Shown in pieces: positions 56,834-64,000 of a DNA stretch of 64,000 nt. The stretch spans positions 1 to 64,000 of the forward strand of contig NZ_JABWQV010000007.1 in the NCBI RefSeq assembly GCF_014268615.1, written 5' to 3'. The notes under the pieces are model-generated. The model saw only the letters and a program-made list of their open reading frames with translations, was not told the origin of the DNA and did not search any database. Position 1 is the first letter of the stretch. Each line of letters opens with the position of its first letter. The DNA comes from Pseudomonas tehranensis (GTDB lineage: Bacteria > Pseudomonadota > Gammaproteobacteria > Pseudomonadales > Pseudomonadaceae). The translations under genes were made by a program, and so were the position numbers.

Positions 56834-58153
56834 ATGAAAACGCTATTCAACGTACTGAGTTTATTAACCGGCGGCGTGAGTATTGTCCTGAGTCCGTTGG
56901 CGTCTGCTGATTTTTTCAGCGACAGTAAGGCCAACTTGAACTTGCGCAATTTCTACTTCAACAACGATAACCGTGACGGTTCCGCCGCGCCCTCGAAGAC
57001 TGAGGAATGGGGCCAGGCCTTCATGCTCAATTATCAGTCCGGGTTTACCGACGGCACGGTGGGGTTTGGTCTGGATGCCATCGGCCTGCTGGGTTTGAAA
57101 CTCGACAGTGGCGCAGGTCGCCATGTGGGCAGCTCGATGTTTCCCAACGACGGTGACAAGGCTGCCGACCAATGGGCTCGTCTCGGCGCAACGGCGAAGA
57201 TGCGCGTCTCCAAGACCGAACTGCGCTACGGCACCTTGCAACCGAAGCTGCCGATCCTGGTGTCCAACGATGGCCGCCTGCTGCCACAAACGTTCGAAGG
57301 TGGCCAAGTCACCAGCAATGAAATCGACAACCTGACGTTCACCGCCGGCCAACTGGAACACGCCACCGGGCGTGCATCGAGTGACCGCGCCGGGCTGGCG
57401 GTGGCGGGCGGCAGCCAGGAAAGCAATAAATTCACCTTTGCCGGTGGCGATTACAAACTGACCAAGGACCTGACCGCGCAGTATTACTACGCCAATCTCG
57501 AAGACTATTACCAGCAGCACTTCGCCGGTTTGTTGCATGTGTTGCCGCTGGGCGAATACGGCTCGCTGAAAACCGACTTGCGCTACTTCAAGACCACCTC
57601 CGACGGCAAGAACAGCAGCGCCGCCGGTCGCGCCAGTGGTTACAAACTGGGCGGTTACACCAAGGACGGTAGCGGCGAAATCGACAACGATACCTGGAGC
57701 GCGGCGTTCATTTACTCGCTGGGTGGCCATGCCATTACCGCCGGCTATCAAAGCGTGTCTGAAGACAGCAACTTTGCCCAACTCAACCAGGGTGGCCTGG
57801 TGGGTAAAGGCGAAGCCGGCGCCAGCCTTTATCTCTACACCGACCGGACTATTCAGACGTTCATCCAGGCGGGTGAGCGCACGGCATTCGCCCAGTATGC
57901 CTACGACTTCGCAGCGCTTGGCGTTCCCGGCTTGAAGGCGTCGGTGATGTACCTCAAGGGCGACAATATCCAGACCGCCAGCGGCCAGGACGCCAGTGAA
58001 TGGGAACGCGATATCTCCCTGGACTATGTGATCCAGAGCGGTACGTTGAAAAACCTGGGTTTTGGCTGGCGCAACGCGATGTCCCGAAGTGAAGTCGCCC
58101 GCGACCAGGACCAGAATCGCCTGATCGTGAGTTACAGCATTCCCCTGATGTAA
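56834..58153 (+). CDS. OprD family outer-membrane porin
   Basis: 439 residues, signal peptide ending ...LASA, start ATG 56834. OprD landmarks: SKANLNLRNFYFNNDNRDG, EWGQAFMLNYQSGFTDGTVGFGLDA, GRHVGSSMFPN, and a C-terminal LIVSYSIPLM strand. 178 bp after the phosphodiesterase; probably its outer-membrane entry port. It shares the family with the porin at 18517 but differs clearly in sequence. Confidence 0.9.
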   Translation: MKTLFNVLSLLTGGVSIVLSPLASADFFSDSKANLNLRNFYFNNDNRDGSAAPSKTEEWGQAFMLNYQSGFTDGTVGFGLDAIGLLGLKLDSGAGRHVGSSMFPNDGDKAADQWARLGATAKMRVSKTELRYGTLQPKLPILVSNDGRLLPQTFEGGQVTSNEIDNLTFTAGQLEHATGRASSDRAGLAVAGGSQESNKFTFAGGDYKLTKDLTAQYYYANLEDYYQQHFAGLLHVLPLGEYGSLKTDLRYFKTTSDGKNSSAAGRASGYKLGGYTKDGSGEIDNDTWSAAFIYSLGGHAITAGYQSVSEDSNFAQLNQGGLVGKGEAGASLYLYTDRTIQTFIQAGERTAFAQYAYDFAALGVPGLKASVMYLKGDNIQTASGQDASEWERDISLDYVIQSGTLKNLGFGWRNAMSRSEVARDQDQNRLIVSYSIPLM

Positions 58154-58251
58154 GCGTCCAGCGCCATTCAGGGCCAGGGAGTGGAACTTGCGTGAAACTC
58201 TCCTGGCTCTTTATCAGCGCTTGCCCGACGTCGGCTGATTCGCACGATTGG

Positions 58252-58279
58252 GCAATCATCCGCGCGGATTATGCAATCA
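58252..58279 (+). promoter_or_regulatory. candidate AraC-type direct repeats upstream of the iorAB-like operon
   Basis: GCAATCA occurs at 58252-58258 and again at 58273-58279, exactly 21 bp apart (two helical turns), within GGGCAATCAT and ATGCAATCAG contexts. It lies about 60-87 bp upstream of the Fe-S subunit start. The convergent AraC regulator at 61116-62024 is the natural candidate to bind it. Confidence 0.45.
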
Positions 58280-58338
58280 GCCCCCTGAATTGCTTCCTAT
58301 AGTTAACCAGAGCCAAACCTTCCGGAGCTGGAACCGCT

Positions 58339-58812
58339 ATGAGCGCCCTCAACATCAATGGCCGTGAGTATACGGTCGACGTAGACCCAAGCACCCCGAT
58401 TCTCTGGACCCTGCGCGACACGCTGGGCATGACCGGCACCAAGTTTGGCTGCGGCGCCGCCTTATGCGGCGCCTGCACCGTTCACCTGGATGGTCAGGCC
58501 ATTCGCTCCTGCGTGACGCCAATCGCCGCCGCCCAAGGCAAGAAGATCACCACCATCGAAGCGGCCACCGATGGCAGTGACCCGGTCGGCACCGCCGTGC
58601 ATGAAGCTTGGGTCAAACACGACGTGGCGCAGTGTGGCTACTGCCAGAGCGGCCAGATCATGAGCGCGACGGCGTTTCTCAAAGCCCAGCCCAAGGGTAA
58701 GCAACCTACGGCGGCCGAAATCGACTCGGCGATGGCCGGCAACATTTGCCGCTGTGGCACTTACGCGCGCATCCGCGTGGCTGTGGCAGATGCCGCCAAG
58801 ACCCTTGCCTGA
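58339..58812 (+). CDS. iorA: (2Fe-2S) subunit of an IorA-type molybdenum oxidoreductase
   Basis: 157 residues, start ATG 58339 with CCGGAG upstream. Plant-type [2Fe-2S] cysteines C38, C43, C46, C58 (GCGAALCGACTVHL) and the second cluster C99, C102, C137, C139 (QCGYCQSGQ ... NICRCG). Small electron-transfer subunit for the large subunit 12 bp downstream. Confidence 0.92.
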   Translation: MSALNINGREYTVDVDPSTPILWTLRDTLGMTGTKFGCGAALCGACTVHLDGQAIRSCVTPIAAAQGKKITTIEAATDGSDPVGTAVHEAWVKHDVAQCGYCQSGQIMSATAFLKAQPKGKQPTAAEIDSAMAGNICRCGTYARIRVAVADAAKTLA

Positions 58813-58824
58813 CCGGAGTTCGCC

Positions 58825-61065
58825 ATGTTGAACGAGATTTTTCCAGACGAAATTCCCCGCGCTTTGCAGCACATGCTTGAGCATGATCAGGCTGACGGCC
58901 CCACCACCCTTCCCCGCCGCAGCTTCCTCAAGATTGTCGGCATCGGCGGTCTAGCCCTGGGCGCTTTTCCTCATCTGGCCCTGGCGCAAGAGGCCAACGG
59001 CGGGGCCGCAGCGCCACTCAAGCCGAACCAGCAACCGTCGGCATTCGTGCAGATCGCGCCCAACGGCGAAGTCACCGTGACGATCAACCGGTTGGAGTTC
59101 GGCCAGGGCGTGCAGACCAGTCTGCCGATGATTCTTGCCGAAGAACTCGATGCCGACTGGAGTCTGGTGCGAGCGCGCAACGGCAACGGTGACGCTGCTT
59201 ACCAGGATCCGATCTTTGGTGTGCACCTCACCGGCGGCTCCAACTCGATCAAGAACAGCTATACCCAGTACCGCGAACTTGGCGCGCGCGCCCGCGCCAT
59301 GCTGCTCGCCGCGGCGGCCGCGCGTTGGAACGTCGACGCCAACAGCCTGAGCACCCAGGCCGGTACGGTACTCGGCCCAGCGGGCCGTAAAGCCAGCTAC
59401 GGCGAATTGGCCGAAGCCGCTATGGCGCTGCCTGTGCCCGAAAAGGTGACGCTCAAGGATCCCAAGGAGTTTCGCATCATTGGGCATGCCACCACGCGCA
59501 TCGACGCCAAGGCCAAGAGCAGTGGCCAGCAGGACTTCGGCATCGATATGCATCTGCCTGGGCAACTCACAGCCGTGGTTGCTCACCCGCCGGTGTTCGG
59601 TGCCAGAATCGCTTCGTTGGATGACAGCGCCGCACGCGCCACCCAGGGCGTGAAAGCTGTGCTGCGCGTGCCGCTGGACGGCGGCGCTGAAGGTGTCGCG
59701 GTGCTCGCCGATGGTTACTGGCAGGCGAAGCTCGCACGCGATGCCTTGAAGCTGGAGTGGGACCTGGCGTCCGTCGAAAAGGTGGACAGCGAAAAACAAT
59801 TGCTCCAGTACCGGGAGCTGGCCGGTCAACCCGGCCCACTGCGCTTCGATGCCGACATGACGCCGCTGGCAACCGCAACGCATCAACTGGAAGCCGAGTT
59901 CGTATTCCCCTACCTCGCCCACGCCCCCATGGAACCGTTGAACTGTACGGTGCAGCTCAACGAAGGCCGCGCCGAACTGTGGGTCGGTACGCAGTTTCCC
60001 GGCGGCGACAGTGCAGCGGCTGCGAAGGTGCTGAACCTCAAACCCGAGCAAATACAAATGAATGTGCAGACGGCCGGCGGTGGTTTTGGCCGGCGCGGCG
60101 TGCCCACAGGCGACTTCGTCGTGTTGGCTTGCGAGGTGGCCAAGGCCGCCCGTGCTGCAGGGCTCAATGCCCCTGTCCGTACACTCTGGAGCCGAGAAGA
60201 CGACATCAAGGGCGGCTACTACCGCCCCATGCACCTGCACCGTGCGCGCATCGGTTTTGACGAAAGCGGCAAGGTCCTGGCCTGGGATCACGCCTTGGTC
60301 GGGCAATCCATTCTCACCGGCACCGTGTTTGGTGGCCGGGTGAAAAACGGCATCGACCCCACCGCCACGGAAGGGATGCGTGATCCTTATCCGCTGCCGA
60401 TGCGCCTGACGGTCCATCACCCAAACGTCAACGTCCCCATCCTGTGGTGGCGCAGCGTAGGTTCCACCCATACGGCGTTTGTGATGGAAACCTTGATCGA
60501 TGAGATCGCCCGTACAACGAAGCAGGATCCGGTGGCCTACCGGATGAAACTGTTCGCCGATCAAAGCCCGCGCCATCGCGCTGCGCTGCAATTGGCGGTG
60601 GACAAGAGCGAATACGGCAAACGCCCGCTACCGGCTGGGCATGCCTGGGGCGTGGCGGTGCATGAGTCGTTCAGTTCGGTGGTGGCTTACGTGGTGCAAG
60701 CTTCGCTAGAGGACGGTCGCCCGGTGCTGCACCAAGTGACTGCGGGTGTGCATTGCAACCTGGTGGTCAACCCGCGCAGTGTCGAGGCTCAGGTGCAAGG
60801 TGCCGCGTTGATGGGATTGTCGATGTGCCTGCCCGGAGGCGCCATCACCTTGAAGGACGGCGTCGTGCAGCAGAGTAATTTTGCAGACTTCAGCGTGCCG
60901 CGCATCACCGACATGCCGGAGATTGCCGTGCACATCGTGCCAAGCGCCGAACCGCCCACGGGAATGGGCGAGCCAGGCCTGCCGCCGCTGGCTCCGGCCT
61001 TTGCCAATGCCATCGCCAGTCTTACGGGCAAGCCGTTGCGGGAATTGCCGTTCAAGATGACGTGA
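58825..61065 (+). CDS. iorB: molybdopterin-binding large subunit, IorB-type aldehyde/isoquinoline oxidoreductase
   Basis: 746 residues. Tat signal with RRSFLK at 31-36 directs the folded enzyme to the periplasm. Mo-cofactor segments: FGQGVQTSLPMILAEELDADW, LTGGSNSIKNSY, TAGGGFGRRG, WWRSVGSTHTAFV and the C-terminal MGEPGLPPLAPA with the expected catalytic Glu. Two Ald_Xan_dh_C2-type halves are complete. Together with the Fe-S subunit it oxidises aldehydes or N-heterocycles, passing electrons to a cytochrome, but no cytochrome gene follows here. Substrate unknown. Confidence 0.9.
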   Translation: MLNEIFPDEIPRALQHMLEHDQADGPTTLPRRSFLKIVGIGGLALGAFPHLALAQEANGGAAAPLKPNQQPSAFVQIAPNGEVTVTINRLEFGQGVQTSLPMILAEELDADWSLVRARNGNGDAAYQDPIFGVHLTGGSNSIKNSYTQYRELGARARAMLLAAAAARWNVDANSLSTQAGTVLGPAGRKASYGELAEAAMALPVPEKVTLKDPKEFRIIGHATTRIDAKAKSSGQQDFGIDMHLPGQLTAVVAHPPVFGARIASLDDSAARATQGVKAVLRVPLDGGAEGVAVLADGYWQAKLARDALKLEWDLASVEKVDSEKQLLQYRELAGQPGPLRFDADMTPLATATHQLEAEFVFPYLAHAPMEPLNCTVQLNEGRAELWVGTQFPGGDSAAAAKVLNLKPEQIQMNVQTAGGGFGRRGVPTGDFVVLACEVAKAARAAGLNAPVRTLWSREDDIKGGYYRPMHLHRARIGFDESGKVLAWDHALVGQSILTGTVFGGRVKNGIDPTATEGMRDPYPLPMRLTVHHPNVNVPILWWRSVGSTHTAFVMETLIDEIARTTKQDPVAYRMKLFADQSPRHRAALQLAVDKSEYGKRPLPAGHAWGVAVHESFSSVVAYVVQASLEDGRPVLHQVTAGVHCNLVVNPRSVEAQVQGAALMGLSMCLPGGAITLKDGVVQQSNFADFSVPRITDMPEIAVHIVPSAEPPTGMGEPGLPPLAPAFANAIASLTGKPLRELPFKMT

Positions 61066-61077
61066 CAACAGCGCGAT

Positions 61078-61108
61078 GCACGTCTGGTGGTTGCACCGCC
61101 AGACGTGC
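61078..61108. terminator. bidirectional hairpin between iorB and the AraC gene
   Basis: GCACGTCTGGTGG and CCGCCAGACGTGC pair over 13 bp (one G-T) around a TTGCA loop, in the 50-bp spacer between the convergent genes. No T tract. Confidence 0.55.
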
Positions 61109-61115
61109 CGCCCTG

Positions 61116-62024
61116 TTACAAACGAATACGCTTGATATCCCGTTGCGGCGGTTCGCCAAACAGGCGGCTGTATTCGCGACTAAACTGCGAAGCGCTTTCG
61201 TACCCAACCTGCCCCCCTGCACTGCTGGCGTCGACGTTCTGGCTCAGCATCAACTGCCGGGCCGCCTGGAGCCGCAATTGCTTCTGGTATTGCAGCGGGC
61301 TCATTCCTGTCACGGCGCGAAAGTGCTGACGAAAGGTAGAAGGGCTCATGTGCGCTTGTGCCGCCAAATCGTCCATGCGCAATGCCTGACGAAAATTGAG
61401 TTTCAACCAGGCGACGGTCTTGGCAATGTGTTGGCTGGGCGAGCCGGCGGTGACCACATGAAGCAACTGCGGGCCGTGGGAACCGCTTAACAGGCGAGCG
61501 ATGATTTCTTCCTTGATCAGCGGAGCCACAGCCTCCAACAATTGCGGCTCTTTGAGCAGATTCACCAAACGCATCAGGGCATCCAGCACCCCGGCATCCA
61601 GGGGTTGCACGGTAATCGGGCGAAACGCACCATCTCTCATGCGCTGGGACAGGTGCATACGCTCGGCCACTTGCATCACCGTGGCGCTTTCAAATCTCAG
61701 CATCATGCCCAGAAATGGCTTGGCGGCACTGGCCTGAGAGATATGTGAAATAACCGGTAGATCTACGCTGGTCACCATGGACTGGCCAGGCACATAGGTC
61801 AGGATTTCGTCCCCTATCATGGCTTGCTTGCGGCCCTGCAAAGTGACGCCAATGCCCAAGCCATAGATACAGTGCATGGGGGCGGTGACCGCTTGGCGCC
61901 GATGCAGGCTCAAGCCAGGAATGTCGGTCACCCGATCGCCTTCGCTGGATAGAATCTGACTGACCGCGACGGCCAGGCGGTTGATATCGCCAGCGGTCTG
62001 GTCGTGTTCAGTATTGGGTTGCAC
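61116..62024 (-). CDS. AraC family transcriptional regulator (AraC_N type)
   Basis: 302 residues. N-terminal AraC_N ligand domain (PGLSLHRRQAVTAPMHCIYGLGIGVTLQGRKQAMIGDE, FLGMMLRFES), C-terminal double HTH (MDDLAAQAHMSPSTFRQHFRAVTGMSPLQYQKQLRLQAARQLML and VGYESASQFSREYSRLFGEPP in parts). Convergent with and adjacent to iorAB; members of this class usually activate a neighbouring oxidoreductase. Candidate binding repeats are at 58252-58279. Confidence 0.9.
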   Translation of the reverse strand: MQPNTEHDQTAGDINRLAVAVSQILSSEGDRVTDIPGLSLHRRQAVTAPMHCIYGLGIGVTLQGRKQAMIGDEILTYVPGQSMVTSVDLPVISHISQASAAKPFLGMMLRFESATVMQVAERMHLSQRMRDGAFRPITVQPLDAGVLDALMRLVNLLKEPQLLEAVAPLIKEEIIARLLSGSHGPQLLHVVTAGSPSQHIAKTVAWLKLNFRQALRMDDLAAQAHMSPSTFRQHFRAVTGMSPLQYQKQLRLQAARQLMLSQNVDASSAGGQVGYESASQFSREYSRLFGEPPQRDIKRIRL

Positions 62025-62273
62025 CTTCGACTCCTTAAACCATCAGCCCCATCGCTGCCCACGGGCAACCGCGGATGACGTTCGCCGTTACCGCAAACCG
62101 TCGTGGGTCAGCATGGCCGCAGTATGGAGGGCCGGCGGCTCGAGTCGCTTGCCTGATCGGCGCAATTTCTTGCACGATTCAACGAGCCATCCGTAACACC
62201 CATCACGCATGGCTAGATATAACAAGATGTTTCAGAGGTGCAGTATGCCCAAAGTGATGACTCCAGTTTGAGC

Positions 62274-63020
62274 CTACAGCCGGTGGAAGATGTAATCGGT
62301 TGAGAGTTGATCGTCCAACGCCACCCCTTTTTGATGCAGTTGGTGGCGTAACGCCGGGGCGTCGACCCGCACCTTCCAACCCGGACCTGCCGGCGCAGCT
62401 ATCCCGCAGTTGTGGCGATCCAAGGCCTCGAGCAACTGCGCTCGGTCAGGCAGATACACGGCCATCGCGTTACCCTTCCACGCCGCAACGTTCAGCCCCA
62501 TGGCCTCACACAGTGCAATTTTGGCGTGTGCGTCGTCCCTGTCAGCCTGACGGGAGCGTTCGATCTGATCAGCCAGGAGCGGATCAACCACCCTGTCGGT
62601 GAACAAGATGTCACCCTCCTCCCAGACTTCAGGAGGGCAAATTTTGTTTCCGGGGTCCAAGGCAATGAAGGGATTGATTTCCATCGGGTAGATTCGACAG
62701 ACCAGTGGCCGCTCCTCATAGATACCGCAACGGCCGTCGTCGCCGAGATTCCGGCATTGTTCCAACGCGTTGCCCGCCAACACCGCAACGACCCGGATCC
62801 TGGCCTCGCCGCTGGTCACCTCCACGGCTCGCTGGGCACTGTGAGTGAACTGATGAGGTTGCGAATCCCACGTCGACTCATCAAACGCCTCCAGTATCAC
62901 CGCCACCTCATGCCCCCGTTGTAGCCACTGCCTGGTTTCCGCCAGTGTCAGCGGAATCAGACGGCCTTTGCAGCAGATCCCGCAGCCGTTGCAGGCAAAC
63001 CGGATAGCGTTGTTTTCCAT
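62274..63020 (-). CDS. YkgJ family cysteine-cluster protein
   Basis: 248 residues from ATG 63020 (63029 possible). CNGCGICCKGRL near the N-terminus, C93-type CRNLGDDGRCGIYEERPLVCRIYP in the middle and further Cys in NKICPPEVWEEG form the predicted Zn/Fe-S cluster site of the YkgJ (CxxCxxxx) family. The function of the family is unsettled. Stand-alone gene. Confidence 0.85.
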   Translation of the reverse strand: MENNAIRFACNGCGICCKGRLIPLTLAETRQWLQRGHEVAVILEAFDESTWDSQPHQFTHSAQRAVEVTSGEARIRVVAVLAGNALEQCRNLGDDGRCGIYEERPLVCRIYPMEINPFIALDPGNKICPPEVWEEGDILFTDRVVDPLLADQIERSRQADRDDAHAKIALCEAMGLNVAAWKGNAMAVYLPDRAQLLEALDRHNCGIAAPAGPGWKVRVDAPALRHQLHQKGVALDDQLSTDYIFHRL

Positions 63021-63316
63021 ATCAAACACTCACACACATGTTTTCGACCAGACAGGCCTGCCACGCGCATACATCCGTGGCAGGGTCTCAGGGTCGTGAA
63101 AGTATGTGGAGCGAAGAACAGATCCGCTTGCCGGATCCGCCGGAATAGTTGCCCGATTCAAGGTGATTTCAGGTGACCGCCTTTGGAACGAAATGGCGTT
63201 GTTCCAGGCCGTCTTGGTGTCGAATATTGCAAACCCTCACTCAGCAGAGAACGGCACAACCCCTTCACCAGATCAGCCCGCCGTCAGATGGCCTGGCAAG
63301 CCCGGCGCGAACCCAG

Positions 63317-64000
63317 TCAAACCGCCCCGCCTTTGCGATGAAACGCCTGCCCCAACACCGCCAATCGTTCCGCCAACGGTGGCAGGCACTGGCTGCTCCG
63401 AGTCAAAATGCCAATGTTATCGGCGTTGCGCTCAGCGACTGCCTGGACACTTTGCAAGCGTTCATTGATGCCCTTCGAGGCCTCGGACTGTTCTTGGGTG
63501 GTGCTGGCGATCAGGTCGTTGAAGTGGTTGATCGCCGCGATGTCCTCTACCACTGCATGTAGCAGTTGCGAGGCGAGTTGGCTGGCCGATACGCAGCGTT
63601 GTACACCTTCCTGGCTGTCTTGCATGGCGAGGGCTGCCTGACGGCTGCCCTGTTGCAGCTTGGCGATGATCTGCTGGATTTCCGTGGTCGACGTCGAGGT
63701 CTTTTGCGACAGGGTCCGGACTTCGTCCGCCACTACCGCAAAACCGCGTCCCTGCTCCCCGGCCCGGGCGGCCTCAATGGCGGCGTTGAGGGCCAGCAGG
63801 TTGGTTTGTTCGGCGATGCTGTTAATGACATCCAGCACCTGGCCGATCTGTTGCGCCTGCTCGGCCAGGCCTTGCACGGTTTCGTTGGTCAGGTTGAGGC
63901 GACCGGCCAACTCGACAATTTCCTCGCGGCTCTGGTCAACCGTGCTGCGCCCGCGGTTGACCTGTTCACTGGCCTGGCCGGCGCGTTGTACCGTCTGGCC
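63317..64000 (-). CDS. methyl-accepting chemotaxis protein, C-terminal part (runs off the window)
   Basis: The frame is open to the right edge, so the sensor and membrane parts lie beyond 64000. Present is the cytoplasmic signalling hairpin with the invariant tip [43 protein letters not shown] (seen in segments), then the descending helix and a C-terminal segment ending RKGGAV. No NWETF-type CheR docking tail. Ligand cannot be predicted. Confidence 0.93.
   Translation of the reverse strand, partial: GQTVQRAGQASEQVNRGRSTVDQSREEIVELAGRLNLTNETVQGLAEQAQQIGQVLDVINSIAEQTNLLALNAAIEAARAGEQGRGFAVVADEVRTLSQKTSTSTTEIQQIIAKLQQGSRQAALAMQDSQEGVQRCVSASQLASQLLHAVVEDIAAINHFNDLIASTTQEQSEASKGINERLQSVQAVAERNADNIGILTRSSQCLPPLAERLAVLGQAFHRKGGAV

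Noticed and set aside
58951-60591. 546-codon minus-strand frame opposite iorB
   Set aside because: Reverse shadow of a gene with full molybdenum-hydroxylase motifs.

Overview
The window is chromosomal DNA of a gamma-proteobacterium, almost certainly a Pseudomonas of the P. fluorescens lineage. The evidence is the REP-type repeats at the left end, two OprD-family porins, PtrA/DUF2790-type copper proteins beside a CopR regulator, the GC-rich codon use, and genus-typical neighbours such as the isobutyryl-CoA dehydrogenase / 3-hydroxyisobutyryl-CoA hydrolase pair. No rRNA, tRNA or CRISPR array was seen.

Layout. 0-5 kb: REP elements, two valine-degradation genes, an HPP membrane protein and ugd, all on the minus strand. 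5.2-10.7 kb: a five- to six-gene plus-strand cluster with type VI secretion (T6SS) adaptor features (DUF4123, GNAT, LysM-like). It ends in a very unusual protein with a GT-B glycosyltransferase-like body, serine tracts, a duplicated acidic repeat and an Arg/Lys tail. 10.8-18 kb: a phosphonate/selenate-type ABC importer, a divergent TonB receptor and an HxlR/SDR pair. 18.3-19.8 kb: an OprD porin.

20-33 kb is a copper/silver island. It holds a Cys-rich small ORF with a 15-codon leader, cusCBA, a DUF2790 protein, an IS66 relic, a frameshifted Imm26 immunity gene, a PtrA-like protein, a copper P-type ATPase, a DUF2933 protein, a second PtrA-like protein, copR, and a copS gene reduced to a 73-residue remnant. 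Several CopR-box-like sites and a shared mature N-terminus (AEGG[AS]DR) link the small periplasmic proteins.

33-40 kb: a molybdenum hydroxylase C-terminal fragment, a lipoprotein alpha/beta hydrolase and an RND efflux adaptor/pump pair. 40-47.8 kb: a T6SS vgrG effector module. Its order is VgrG, DUF6484, DUF2169, a ketosynthase-like protein without the catalytic Cys, a PAAR-like protein with a probable PD-(D/E)XK nuclease tail, a candidate immunity protein and TIGR02270.

47.9-51 kb: an SDR, a LysR regulator and a frameshifted MFS gene. 51-58 kb: a LacI regulator, a four-gene ABC importer, a GpdQ-like phosphodiesterase and an OprD porin. Together they look like a phosphodiester uptake-and-cleavage module. 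58.3-64 kb: an IorAB-type molybdenum oxidoreductase with a convergent AraC regulator, a YkgJ cysteine-cluster protein and the C-terminal part of a chemotaxis receptor running off the right edge. All functions are read from sequence patterns alone; no database search was possible.
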